A DNA stretch of 64,000 nt from Danio rerio (lineage: Eukaryota > Chordata > Actinopteri > Cypriniformes > Danionidae), in the NCBI RefSeq assembly GCF_049306965.1, contig NC_133183.1, forward strand, positions 62,234,501 to 62,298,500, in the 5' to 3' direction. The position numbers and the translations under genes were made by a program. Under the pieces are notes generated by a model. The model saw nothing but the letters and a program-made list of their open reading frames with translations, searched no databases and had not been told where the DNA came from. Below, in pieces: positions 1-10,200 of this stretch; position 1 is the first letter of the stretch, and every line of letters starts with the position of its first letter.

Positions 1-465
1 AAAATCGTTGACCCATTTAGGTGGAAGAGACAACCTACAAACTTTACATGTTTCTATTACTTTAATATCTCCTAAACACGGATTTTGTCACTGTTTTGAT
101 GCGTACTAGCTTAATGATCTCCTAAAAACAAAGAATACTGATACAAACATTTAAAAACTAGTGGACACATTGGACCTTTAAGATTGGAATCCATATATAA
201 TCCCCTAAACCAGGGATGGGCAAACTTGATCCTCGAGGGCCGCTGTCCCTGCACAGTTTTGTTCCAACACTAGTCAAACACACCTGAACAAACTAATCAG
301 TGTCTTCAAGATCACTTGAACTCTATAGGGAGGTCTGTTTGAATAGGGTTGGAGCTAAACTATGCAGGACACTGGCCCTCCAGGATCAAGTTCGCCCACA
401 CCTGCCCTAAACACTACCGTTCTTACACTACTGTAAGTTCTAAAGTATCCCACTTTTCTTTTCAG
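1..465 (+). other. arid5a: 3' part of the last arid5a intron
   Basis: The sequence is intronic up to a polypyrimidine tract and the acceptor 'ttttcttttcag' ending at 465. Upstream arid5a exons, including the ARID DNA-binding domain, are not in the window. The only recognisable content is a hAT MITE at 211-404. An open frame runs through from 349, but its first 39 codons are MITE and intron sequence and are not coding. Confidence 0.7.
211..404. mobile_element. hAT MITE with 8-bp target duplication
   Basis: This is a 194-bp palindromic element that starts 'cagggatgggcaaac' and ends with the inverted equivalent. It is flanked by a perfect 8-bp direct repeat 'ccctaaac' (203-210 and 405-412), which is the hAT signature. 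Relatives in the same window lie at 34377-34548 and 41339-41526. Confidence 0.85.
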
Positions 466-1665
466 GAGAAAATGTTGTCTGATCACCACTGTGACAGAGG
501 CAGGTGTTCTCATCACAGTCCATGGCTGATATCCTCTGATCGCCTTGACTCCGAGCACACATCCACAGCTCCAGTCCTTGGCATGAGCTCCAGGGAGAAC
601 CCGCTTCTCCAGACTTCCAGCCCGCCCGAAGTCATCTCCCCCCTGGAGAAGAAGAAGCGTCTGGCTCAGGCTAGCCTCACTATCCCTGCCTCAGAGGACG
701 GTGGAGAACTTGAGCGACCCTCCGTTATCCACATATCCCACTCTTCCCAGTCTAACACTCGCGGTCGCCACTCCTCCGATGGCTCTCCTGTCCCAGTCTC
801 CTCTCCTTCTGGATCCCTGTCTCGAAGCCCCTCTCCATACTCCGTCTCCTCCGAGGACTGCATAGCCGTCACGACTCAAAAGTCTCCAGCTAAAGAGCCT
901 GAAAACAAAACAGCGACTCGTTTGCCAGCTCTGTCCACATCCAAAGCTGTCAGCACCGGAGTTTGCAAACCACTCAGCTGTTACCCCAACACCAAAGAAC
1001 TCGCCAACTATCCCCGCTTACATTATCGAGAGTTCCTGCAAGCTGGTGCAACAGAAAAGACCCAGAGGAGTCTTTTAGCATGGACCTCTGATGATAAATC
1101 CAGACTTGCATCCCATAGGCTGCCCTTGCCAGCCTACACCAAACCCTACTGGGTCCCTCATGCCTCCAGCTTCTCCAAGGTCTTGCCCCGGGATCCCTGC
1201 AGGCCCATGTCATCACTACAGCCCTCTTTTAAACCGCACATGTCCTCCTACCACCAGCACCTCCTAAAGAGACCTGATGAAGCCTACTTGAAGAAGATGC
1301 CAGTATCTTCTCCGATTCGCATTACGGACAGGAAGGAGAAGGCAAAGACGGCGTTGCCCAAACCTCTGCCTACCCAGCAGTACCTCTTCCACCCGCATGG
1401 CGGACTCACTGTGCCCTACCAGCCAGCTTTAGAAAGACTTCGAGGAGACCTGACGGTTGAACAATTAAAAGCTCTACCTCTGCAGCCCGTGCTTTTTCCA
1501 ACACATCTGTCAATTCCTCCTGCTCAGAGCCACTCTATGCATTGCCCGCCAGTGGGAACCCACTTTCCTGGGTCTTACGAAGCTGCTTTGCCTTCGTACA
1601 ATTACCCGATGCCAATCTGGCATGCGCCTGCTGGATATAACATGCCAAGCCTGCAGCCGTACTGA
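466..1665 (+). CDS. arid5a: AT-rich interactive domain protein 5A, last coding exon (partial gene)
   Basis: ARID5A is a nuclear DNA/RNA-binding regulator; in mammals it stabilises inflammatory mRNAs such as Il6. Only the terminal exon is here: 399 codons and TGA, entered in phase 0 from the acceptor at 464-465. It is low-complexity, rich in Ser and Pro, with no folded domain, as expected downstream of the ARID. Two stretches recall vertebrate ARID5A: 'VISPLEKKKRLAQASL' near exon residue 56 (human form ISPLAKKKLLAQVS) and the C-terminal 'WHAPAGYNMPSLQPY' block. The neighbour cox5b supports the call, since human ARID5A and COX5B both lie on 2q11. ARID5B is the main alternative, but its C-terminus differs. 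A poly(A) signal candidate is at 1810-1815. Confidence 0.8.
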   Translation, partial: EKMLSDHHCDRGRCSHHSPWLISSDRLDSEHTSTAPVLGMSSRENPLLQTSSPPEVISPLEKKKRLAQASLTIPASEDGGELERPSVIHISHSSQSNTRGRHSSDGSPVPVSSPSGSLSRSPSPYSVSSEDCIAVTTQKSPAKEPENKTATRLPALSTSKAVSTGVCKPLSCYPNTKELANYPRLHYREFLQAGATEKTQRSLLAWTSDDKSRLASHRLPLPAYTKPYWVPHASSFSKVLPRDPCRPMSSLQPSFKPHMSSYHQHLLKRPDEAYLKKMPVSSPIRITDRKEKAKTALPKPLPTQQYLFHPHGGLTVPYQPALERLRGDLTVEQLKALPLQPVLFPTHLSIPPAQSHSMHCPPVGTHFPGSYEAALPSYNYPMPIWHAPAGYNMPSLQPY

Positions 1666-1809
1666 ACTATTCGCAGACCTTAGAGACTTACTTTTGGGCC
1701 GTGCTTGTATGCAACTCCTCACACATACCACTTGAAACTAAAATAATCATTAATACAGTTAGAAAAGGTTTAAGCGAATTACAGTGAGCTGTTTACATGA
1801 ACCTCGTGA

Positions 1810-1815
1810 AATAAA
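1810..1815 (+). promoter_or_regulatory. arid5a: candidate arid5a poly(A) signal
   Basis: AATAAA lies 145 bp after the stop codon and just before the minisatellite. A second AATAAA at 4416-4421 lies beyond the repeat. If it is used, the whole minisatellite would sit in the 3' UTR. Confidence 0.45.
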
Positions 1816-1871
1816 AGCCAACTTACATAACTCATAACGCACAAGCACTCTTACATGTCAGAATTTGAGTG

Positions 1872-3331
1872 TTAATAACTAGTCTAGAGCACCGTCCACT
1901 GTTAGAAACTAGCCTAGAGTGCCAACTGCTGTGAAAAACTAGCTTAGAGTGCCAACTTTTGTTTAAAACTAGCCTAGAGCACCATCTGCTGTTTAAAACT
2001 AGCCTAGAGCACCATCTGCTGTTTAAAACTAGCCTAGAGCACCATCTGCTGTTTAAAACTAGTCTAGAGTGACATCTGCTGTTCAAAACTATCCTAGAGC
2101 ACCATCCGCTGTTTAAAACTAGCCTAGAGCACCATCTGCTGTTTAAAACTATCCTAGATCACCATCTGCTGTTTAAAACTATCCTAGAGCACCATCTGCT
2201 GTTTAAAACTATCCTAGAGCACCATCTGCTGTTTAAAACTAGCCTAGAGCACCATCTGCTTTTTAAAATTAGTCTAGAGTGACATCTGCTGTTTAAAAAT
2301 ATCCTAGATCACCATCTGCTGTTCAAAACTATCCAAGAGCACCATCTGCTGTTTAAAACTAGTCTAAAGCGCCGTCTTCTGTTTAAAACCTAGCCTAGAG
2401 TGCTGTCTGATGTTTATAAACTAGCCTAAAGCACCATTGGATGTTCATAAACTAGCCTAGAGCGCATTTTGCTGTTTATAAACTAACCTAGAGCGCTACC
2501 TGCTGTTTATAAACAAGCCTGGAGTGCCACCTGCTGTTTATAAACAAGCCTAGAGTGCCACCTGCTGTTTATAAACAAGCCTAGAGTGCCGTCTACTGTT
2601 TATAAACTAGCCTAGAGCGCCACCTGCTGTTTATAAACTAGTCTAGAGTGCCGTCTGCTGTTTATAAACAAGCCTAGAGTGCCAAATGCTGTTTATAAAC
2701 AAGCCTAGAGTGCCGTCTACTGTTTATAAACTACCCTAGTGTCACCTGCTGTTTATAAACTAGTCTAAAGCGCCATCTGCTGTTTATAAACCAGCCTAGA
2801 GTGCCATCTGCTGTTTATAAAGTAGTCTAGAGCACCATCTGCTGTTTATAAACTAGTCTAGAGCGCCATCTGCTGTTTATAAACTAGTCTAGAGTGCCAA
2901 ACTAGTCTAAAGCGCCATCTGCTGTTTATAAACAAGCCTAGAGTGCCGTCTACTGTTTATAAACTAGTCTAGAGTGCCTTCTGCTGTTTATAAACTAGTC
3001 TAAAGCGCCATCTGCTGTTTATAAACAAGCCTAGAGTGCCTTCTACTGTTTATAAACTAGTCTAGAGTGCCTTCTACTGTTTATAAACTAGTCTAGAGTG
3101 CCATCTACTGTTTATAAACTAGTCTAGAGTGCCTTCTGCTGTTTATAAACTAGTCTAGAGTGCCGTCTACTGTTTATAAACTAGTCTAGAGTGCCTTCTA
3201 CTGTTTATAAACTAGTCTAGAGTGCCATCTGCTGTTACAAAACTAGCCTAGAGCAACGTTTGCTGTTCATAAACTAGCCTAGAGCACCAATTGCTGTTAA
3301 ACTACTCTAGAGAGTCGCCTGCTGTTATAAA
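1872..3331. repeat. 30/31-bp minisatellite downstream of arid5a
   Basis: There are about 47 tandem units around a core 'ctagcctagagcaccatct' followed by 'gctgtttaaaa'. The first third has a 30-bp unit with 'gtttaaaa'. From about 2400 the unit becomes 31 bp with 'gtttataaa', and 'agcaccatct' drifts to 'agtgcc(g/t)tct'. In the 3' half, variants of the unit alternate, which suggests higher-order duplication. Open frames across it (for example on the minus strand at 1832-2086) only reflect the repeat. Confidence 0.95.
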
Positions 3332-3830
3332 TGAAGCTCAGAATCAGTTTCCAGAGAATTCTGAAAATTTCATAAGTGATTTCTCAATTTTGTTTTCACC
3401 ACAGCACTATCATAGCCATGGTGTTTTAAAGAAATATAGTTCATAGCTTAAACTTGAACTTAAGTTCAAAACTGGATATTGATGGTGTTCATGATGGGGT
3501 GCAGTCCTTTAAAAAGTGACTATAAACTGTGGCACTTAACTGTATATGTACTTAAAATTCTTGGCTTCACTTTTTTAAAACCCGGTTGTTTATGTTTGTG
3601 AGTAATTCATACTAACATGGCATTAAAATTATGTTTCATTAAATGTTAACTGCCTAGATTGTCAGATTATTAGAGCTAAAAATATACTAAGTCTAGTGAC
3701 TGCATCACCAGAATGGTAAAATAAACCGAAACTCACCTCTCAGATCTCCGACAACACTCTAAACAGTCACTTTCAGGATCTCCCGACACATTTCCGATGT
3801 GGTTTGCAGTGCATTTCTCTATTTGCATGT

Positions 3831-3911
<81 letters not shown>

Positions 3912-4445
3912 ATTTTTATTTTTTTTGCATGTGATTTGAGCCCTCTCAGCCTGTTTTTTACTTTTTACTTTATGCCTGTTTTTGTTGTTGTTTTTAGATC
4001 AATACCAAACGAAGTGTTGTTACCTATGAGGTTATGTAGCGCGAATATTACAATATGGCACTGATCAAACGTATCATTAAGTTACTTTCGATGAGTGTCT
4101 GAAATGCTGTTTCAAAGTAAATGTTACGTATATTCTTGAACGTAGCTGTATATGAAGCCTATCCCCTTAACTGTAAGTTATTCATCGAGTAAATACAGTT
4201 TTCTTTACACACGGTACAATTCAGGGTTCAGAACAAATTGGTAAATGTTATATGTATGTTTTTTGATGAGTCATTAGCAGGACGAGACTGGGATATTCAT
4301 ATGTATTCCTCTTTTTGGCACTTGATATGAGATCAGCTTGTTTACTGATGCACCAATAATGTGAAAATGCCTTATGTACACTTTGTATACTGAATGTTAA
4401 AATATTTTTGTATAAAATAAATGTTGACATCACATCAAGCGCTCT
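3332..4445 (+). other. AT-rich stretch after the minisatellite, possible distal arid5a 3' UTR
   Basis: No gene is seen. The stretch contains a (TA)n microsatellite at 3834-3908 and an AATAAA at 4416-4421. The unique-looking AT-rich sequence between about 3960 and 4430 is compatible with a long 3' UTR of arid5a, but nothing proves it. Confidence 0.4.
3834..3908. repeat. (TA)n microsatellite
   Basis: A pure TA dinucleotide run of about 75 bp. Confidence 0.98.
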
Positions 4446-4690
4446 GTTTTAATGATCTACATGCAAAGTCTAAAGCGTATGGTGCAAAAGCATTAAGAGC
4501 ATGTTCGAATCCCCTTTGACTATTTTTAGGATGGATAAATACGCTCTGCACCCGGCGCATGGTATAACAGGGTTGTGCTTATTCTCTTAATGAGTTCTGG
4601 GTGTGTTTTAAGCATAACCTGCATTAAACCAATCAGAGTCTCATCTCTTATTCCCTTTATGAGTCAGTTGCGTTGCGCCATGGCGCATTT
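4446..4690 (-). repeat. dispersed repeat, inverted relative to a copy near 45600-45830
   Basis: 'agcataacctgcattaaacc' at 4611-4630 has its exact reverse complement at 45648-45667. The flanking text also matches in reverse, including phrases around 'gagttctgggtgtgtttt' and 'gcaaagtctaaagcg'. It is probably an old DNA transposon, class unknown. From 4690 to 5490 I see only AT-rich sequence and CA-rich tracts, with no gene. Confidence 0.65.
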
Positions 4691-5490
4691 AATAATAATA
4701 CATTTGATTTGTATAGCACTTTTTCCTACATACATGCAACTTAAAGCGCTTCACAAACAACAAACAAGCTTTAAAATAAACCACATAAAAAATGTATAGA
4801 CAAAGCACAATAAACACCAAATACATACTCAGATAAAAGCTTATATGTACATGCATACATCCACACAATCACACACACAACATGCATGCACACACCATAC
4901 ATACACCTATACAACATACATAAAATGCATACACTTCACAAACTGTTTATTCATACGCAATTTTAAAAACACGCTTTTTAAATACATGAATGCTGGGGGA
5001 CTTTTCACTTCATTTGGAAGACAATTCCAAATGATTTTGCTATTTACGTGGCGGCATTTGTAAGTGTAGAAACTGAACGCTTCACTAGCGAGAAAACAGT
5101 TAAACAGAGCATCTGCAGCGCGAGGATAAAGAACGAGCCTCCTCCATCCAGCTTCTTTACTTTACTGTAAACTCGCTGCACTGAACACATTCATTAGCCC
5201 ACATATTTAATTTAGTTTGTTAAGCGCAAAGATTTGAGACAAGACGAGATAATGAGACAAGACACATGATGAAACATTTATTCTGAAGGAAAGTCAAACA
5301 AGTTGAACTGTTAATCTCAAGACTTTTAAAGTAAATGGGAAGTGCCACACAGCAGGGAATGCAGTATACAGACAAAGACGTCAAAAGACAAGATCTCCCT
5401 TGCCAAAATGTGCAAACTTTTCTAACACCTCTACACGAAATGACAAAAGTCTTATCGGCTATCCCAGTTTTAGGAACAGTAAATAATAAC

Positions 5491-6253
5491 TGGACTTCTA
5501 GTTGATCATTTGGTGTCAGAAGTGGCTTATATGAAAGGTGAAGGCCTCTAGATGAGGCTTATTAAACCAAAATAAAAAATATGATCATGTCTTGATTATG
5601 AATGATTTGATTAGGACAGTGCGGTCTGACTCTGCTTAGACTAAAGTCTCATCACTGAACAGAAATAATGTCCAGTATAGAATATAAAGTCCTGCTGCAG
5701 TGGAGACAGAAAGAATATTGTGTCTGACTCCATCATGAGCTTGGAGGACTGCATCCATACATCTCTGACATGACTCAAATCACTGATTAATAAAGTGGAA
5801 TGGCAAAGAAAGCGTTCAGGATTCCCAGTGCTCATCGGGAGTCTTTGTGTTCATCTTCAACACCTCCTCCTTCATCATACCCCAGACATGCTCAATAATG
5901 TTCATGTCTGGTGACTGGGCTGGCCAATCCTGGAGCACCTGACCTTTAGGAGCTTTGATGTGGAGGCTGAAGTATGAGGAGCGCTATCCTGCTGGAGAAT
6001 TGTCCCTCTCCTGTGGTTTGGGCCGCACAAATGTCTTGACACCTCAGGCTGTTGATGTTCCAGATCTCTCGCACGGCCCCATACTGAATGTAACCCCAAA
6101 CCATGATTTCTCCTTCACCAAACTTGACTGATTTCTATGAGAATCTTGGCTCCATTTGGGTTCCAGTAGGTCTTCTGCAGTATTTGTGATGATTGAGATG
6201 CAGATCAACAGATCCACCTTCTGCCACTTTTCCACATGATCAACTAGAAGTCA
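5491..6253 (-). mobile_element. degenerate Tc1/mariner element
   Basis: The inverted termini are 'gacttctagttgatcat' (near 5493) and 'atgatcaactagaagtc' (6236-6252). Read on the minus strand, translated pieces carry Tc1-like wording: 'ILQQDSAPHTS' followed by a 'PDMNIIEHVWGMMKEE' type block, the family's third catalytic region. The frame is broken several times and the N-terminal DNA-binding part is poor. Confidence 0.75.
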
Positions 6254-6476
6254 AGTTATGTGTCAGGTAGTGTAGTTTATGTGACAGTTAGAGTAATGGA
6301 TTGTATTTCTGAGAAACAACTGGAATGCTAAAGCAAACTGTAGTACAGTTGAAATGGCGAAACAGCTCTTGTGGAATATCAGGAGAAAAATAAGTGCTAA
6401 TTTACAGCTGTAATATGTATGCAGAATTAGCCGAACTAGCTAAATCAAACGCAATAAAGCCTGTTTTCTTTATTTG

Positions 6477-6477
<1 letters not shown>

Positions 6478-6536
<59 letters not shown>
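6478..6536. repeat. (TA)n microsatellite next to a Tc1 MITE
   Basis: A TA run followed by a T tract, directly before the MITE at 6560. TA is the Tc1 target site. Confidence 0.95.
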
Positions 6537-6555
<19 letters not shown>

Positions 6556-6559
6556 TATA

Positions 6560-7089
6560 CAGTTGAAGTCGGAATTATTAGCGCCCCTGTTTATTTTTTC
6601 CCCCAATTTTTGTTTAATGGAGGGAAGATTGTTTCAGCACATTTCTAAGCATAATAGTTTTAATAACTCATTTCTAATTACTGATTTATTTTCTCTTTGC
6701 CATGATGACAGTAAATAATATTTTACTAGATATTCTTCAAGACACTTCTACACAGCTTAAAGTGACATTTAAAGGCTTAACTAGGTTAATAAGGTGAACT
6801 AGGCAGGTTAGGGTAATTAGGCAAGTTATTGTATAACGATGGTTTGTTCTGTAGATTATTGAAAGAAAGATTAGCTTAAAGGGCCTAATAATTGTGTCCC
6901 AAAAATGGTTTTTAAAAAATTAATAACTGCTTTTAATCTAGCCGAAATAAAACAAATAAGACTTTCTCCAGAAGAAAAAATATTATCAGACATACTGTGA
7001 AAATTTCCTTGCTCTGTTAAACATCATTTGGGAAATATTAAAAAAATAATAATAAAAAATCAAAAGGGTAATAATTCTGACTTCAACTA
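6560..7089 (+). mobile_element. Tc1-type non-autonomous element (CAGTTGAAGTC ends)
   Basis: It starts 'cagttgaagtcggaattatt' and ends with its inverted copy 'taataattctgacttcaact', inserted at TA. The first eleven bases equal the outer terminal repeat of salmonid-type Tc1 elements. There is no coding capacity. A second full copy lies at 62961-63490, with fragments at 10330-10510 and 30740-31165. Confidence 0.9.
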
Positions 7090-7172
7090 TATATATATAG
7101 CATCTAATCAGAAAGCAAAGAGCTACTGAGGGTCCTCATAAAGTGCATTTCTACTCTTCAGCCTGTAAACAA

Positions 7173-7211
7173 GCAGACTGTGTGTGTGTGTGTATGTGTG
7201 TGTGTGTGTGT
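7173..7211. repeat. (TG)n microsatellite
   Basis: A short TG run just downstream of the cox5b stop codon, probably in its 3' UTR. Confidence 0.9.
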
Positions 7212-7255
7212 CAGTACAGGAGTGTTTACGTCTCCACTGTGGTAAAGTGTGTGTT

Positions 7256-10200
7256 TTAATGGGGTAACTCATGTGGAACTAGTTTATAGTAGGCGCCGCA
7301 GGACGGACAGCGCTGCGCTTCACCCTGATGCAACCAAAACCAAACCACCGCAGTGTTGTCTTCTTCACCTTCAAAAAACAAACAGAACAGAGAAATGTCA
7401 CACTGGTTAACAGCCTTGTCTATTACAATGACCAGTGCTAATAATAAACACACAACGAGGACAGCAAGCTTTGATCTGCAGTCACTTTGCATCTGCATTC
7501 AACCTGCTTTCAGCGCATCGCTACGAAATGTTGCTTTTATTCTGGCTGCGTCTCAATCAGCACCCTTGTTCGCTAATCAAGGCGTCTTCCAGTGCAGGGA
7601 TTCCCAAACTTGTTTATCCCGGGACCCACCTAGGCAAGTAATTCAATCTCAAGACCCACCATAACATTTTAATAGAGGAAAAATGGGTTAAAAAAAATAA
7701 TTCATTCAAAGCAGTCAAAAATATATGGTGTGCGGCTTTAGGGATTTTGCGATTTGATATGCACAAAATGAAGCTCGAAGTGCTTTTTGTGGGATGCTGG
7801 CTGTCACTGTGATCGTTTTTTTTTTTGTTGTTGTTGAAAAAGACACTCAACCTTTGATCAAGCCCCTTGATTATGATCAAGCCCCGTCACATCACAGTAA
7901 ACTCCACTGCTGGTGTATAGTCATAAGAAACTAAATCGCTTTTTGATTGACTACTAAAAGCTCGGAAAACGTCAGATACATATGCCAATGCACTTAACGT
8001 TATTGATGAATAGATCTAATATTTACACATTTGCTTGAGGAAGGAATGATGGGGGTACTTACATTACTATTTTCCAAAACGTCTATGCCTTTCCATAACA
8101 TTAGCTGACGTTAAAACTAACAGGTAGCACTATAGCTATTTATTGATTAGCAATCTGTCAACGTTGGGCTGTAAAAAATATTGGACAACACATAGCTTCA
8201 AATGATAGAATACATAGGAAACATTAGAAAATATTGACAATAAAATAAAAGGTTTAGCCTATTAAAATTAATGGCCTATACAGAAATTAAATAAAGCTAT
8301 AAAATCTACTTCACGTTTAATTGTATTTGCATATTGATTAAAGTTACTATAGTTATTTAGTGAAGAGCAGCAGATGAATCTCTCATTGTGTTTTGTTTGA
8401 TAACAGAAGTGTTAATGTAAGAATGCACAGATCTATAATGAAGCATTCGACTACTTTAGTAACTGTTTGTGCTCATTTAAGAGAAAATTAGTGTTTAACT
8501 AATTTAATAGTAGTGTTAGTAGTAACTAACTTAATAGTAGTGCTTAAAATAAAACACGAAGGACAGAGCAAAAAAAAAAAAACGAAATAAATGAGCACTT
8601 TTCCGACGGTCCCTTACTGAGAGCTCCGCTCAGCATGAACTCTCCCGGCTAAACGCAGATTGCGAGAGCTCAAACGGAGCAGTGGTCGTAATGTCGAGCG
8701 AAAAAAAAAAGAAAAAGACAGCTGTGAAACATCACCAGCTTTGTCTTTTTGTAGGAAACACACTATAGATATTTCTAGAGTAAGAGGTTTTTGAGTTATT
8801 GCCGTCAATCGTACTGGTTTTGATTCACCGCAATGTAAATATCCGCTTGTTAAGTGTGACGTCACGCGAAGCGGCTCCCGGGTCCAAGCGCTCTATTCAA
8901 CTGAATGGGGAGACTCATGAAATGGTAATAATAAGCGTTTACAAAGCGATTGAAGGCTTTCGAAAATCACGATCGCAGTATATATGTCCATGCCTAATAT
9001 CCGATGGCCAGAAAGTGATTATTTTTTTATAAATTGTTAAATTTTTGGTATTTGTTATGCAGCAAGCCCAGAGATTGTTGTGTACACTATGACTTTATAT
9101 AAAATTAACTTTAATGTGTGATATGAATAAAACGTGATCATAAACGAATGATTTCTCCACTCAAATAAGTGGCGGCTTGGACCCGGAAACAGTATTACAT
9201 ACGTCACAAACACGTCACCACTTAACAAGCGGATAGCTGCAGCTATGAGACGTTGCGCGACACACCGTTGTTCACTTTGCGACCCACTAGTGGGTCGCGA
9301 CCCACAGTTTGAAAACCCCTGTTCCAGTGCACTGAAACATTCGTGCCCTGAAAAGTCCCGCAATTGTATTGTTTTACTATGCAACCGTTACACTTGTATT
9401 TCCCGGAGCCACGTACGTTTATGACGAAAAAAACGTGAACTTTTACACGCAGCGCTGCTCATCAATAGCGGCGTTTCCATCCTCCTGTTTTTATTCGCAT
9501 TTTGGAATATCGGATTAAAAATACCCTGAACGTAAAAGTGTATACATTTTGTAAATGCGCATTAAAAAATTGATGCGATATTTTGGTTTCGCACATAAAT
9601 TAAATTTGCATCTCTGGATGGAAGCTTACAGTGCATCCGGAAAGTATAGATCGCGCTTCACTTGTTACGCATTTGTTTATGTTACGGCCTTATTCCAAAA
9701 TGGATTAAATTCATCAATTTATTTATTTATTTCCTCAACATTCTACACACAATCCCCCATAGTGACAATGTAAACAAAGAGGGTTTTGTAGGCTTCTGAG
9801 GCTCAGCTCATTTATTAGAGAAGAATAAACACCACAGTGGCTTTTCCCAATGCACTCAACTGCATTGTTCTGTCTGACGTTTGCCTCCATTTAATCAGGA
9901 AGTGATGATTTTGTTCTCTTTGCTTCATTGGATGGAAACGCTGCACTATTCACTAATCTTATATGCCATATTTCAGCATAAAAATAAAAATCTTTCAAAA
10001 GAAACAGCTGAAATTTGAGTATAACGAAGTGAAATCACGTACACACACATCCCACGATCCTCTTGGTGGAGATGGAGGGGACGATGTGAGGGTCTTGTTT
10101 GGAGCCGGCGTACTCCTTCGGTTTTAAGATGTTATATGGATCCTGATGGAGAAAAGCAGCACTGACTCATCTGAGCTTTTATTTTTATAGCAGAAAGCAC

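Noticed and set aside
349-465. Start of the long arid5a open frame at the ATG at 349
   Set aside because: The first 39 codons are the right half of a hAT MITE and intron up to a clear acceptor at 464-465; ARID5A must be spliced in from upstream exons.
1832-2086. Repetitive Arg/Leu/Ser open frame on the minus strand
   Set aside because: It only reads the 30-bp minisatellite; no other support.
1872-3331. CRISPR-like array
   Set aside because: The whole unit is repeated without unique spacers and the genome is a vertebrate; it is a minisatellite.
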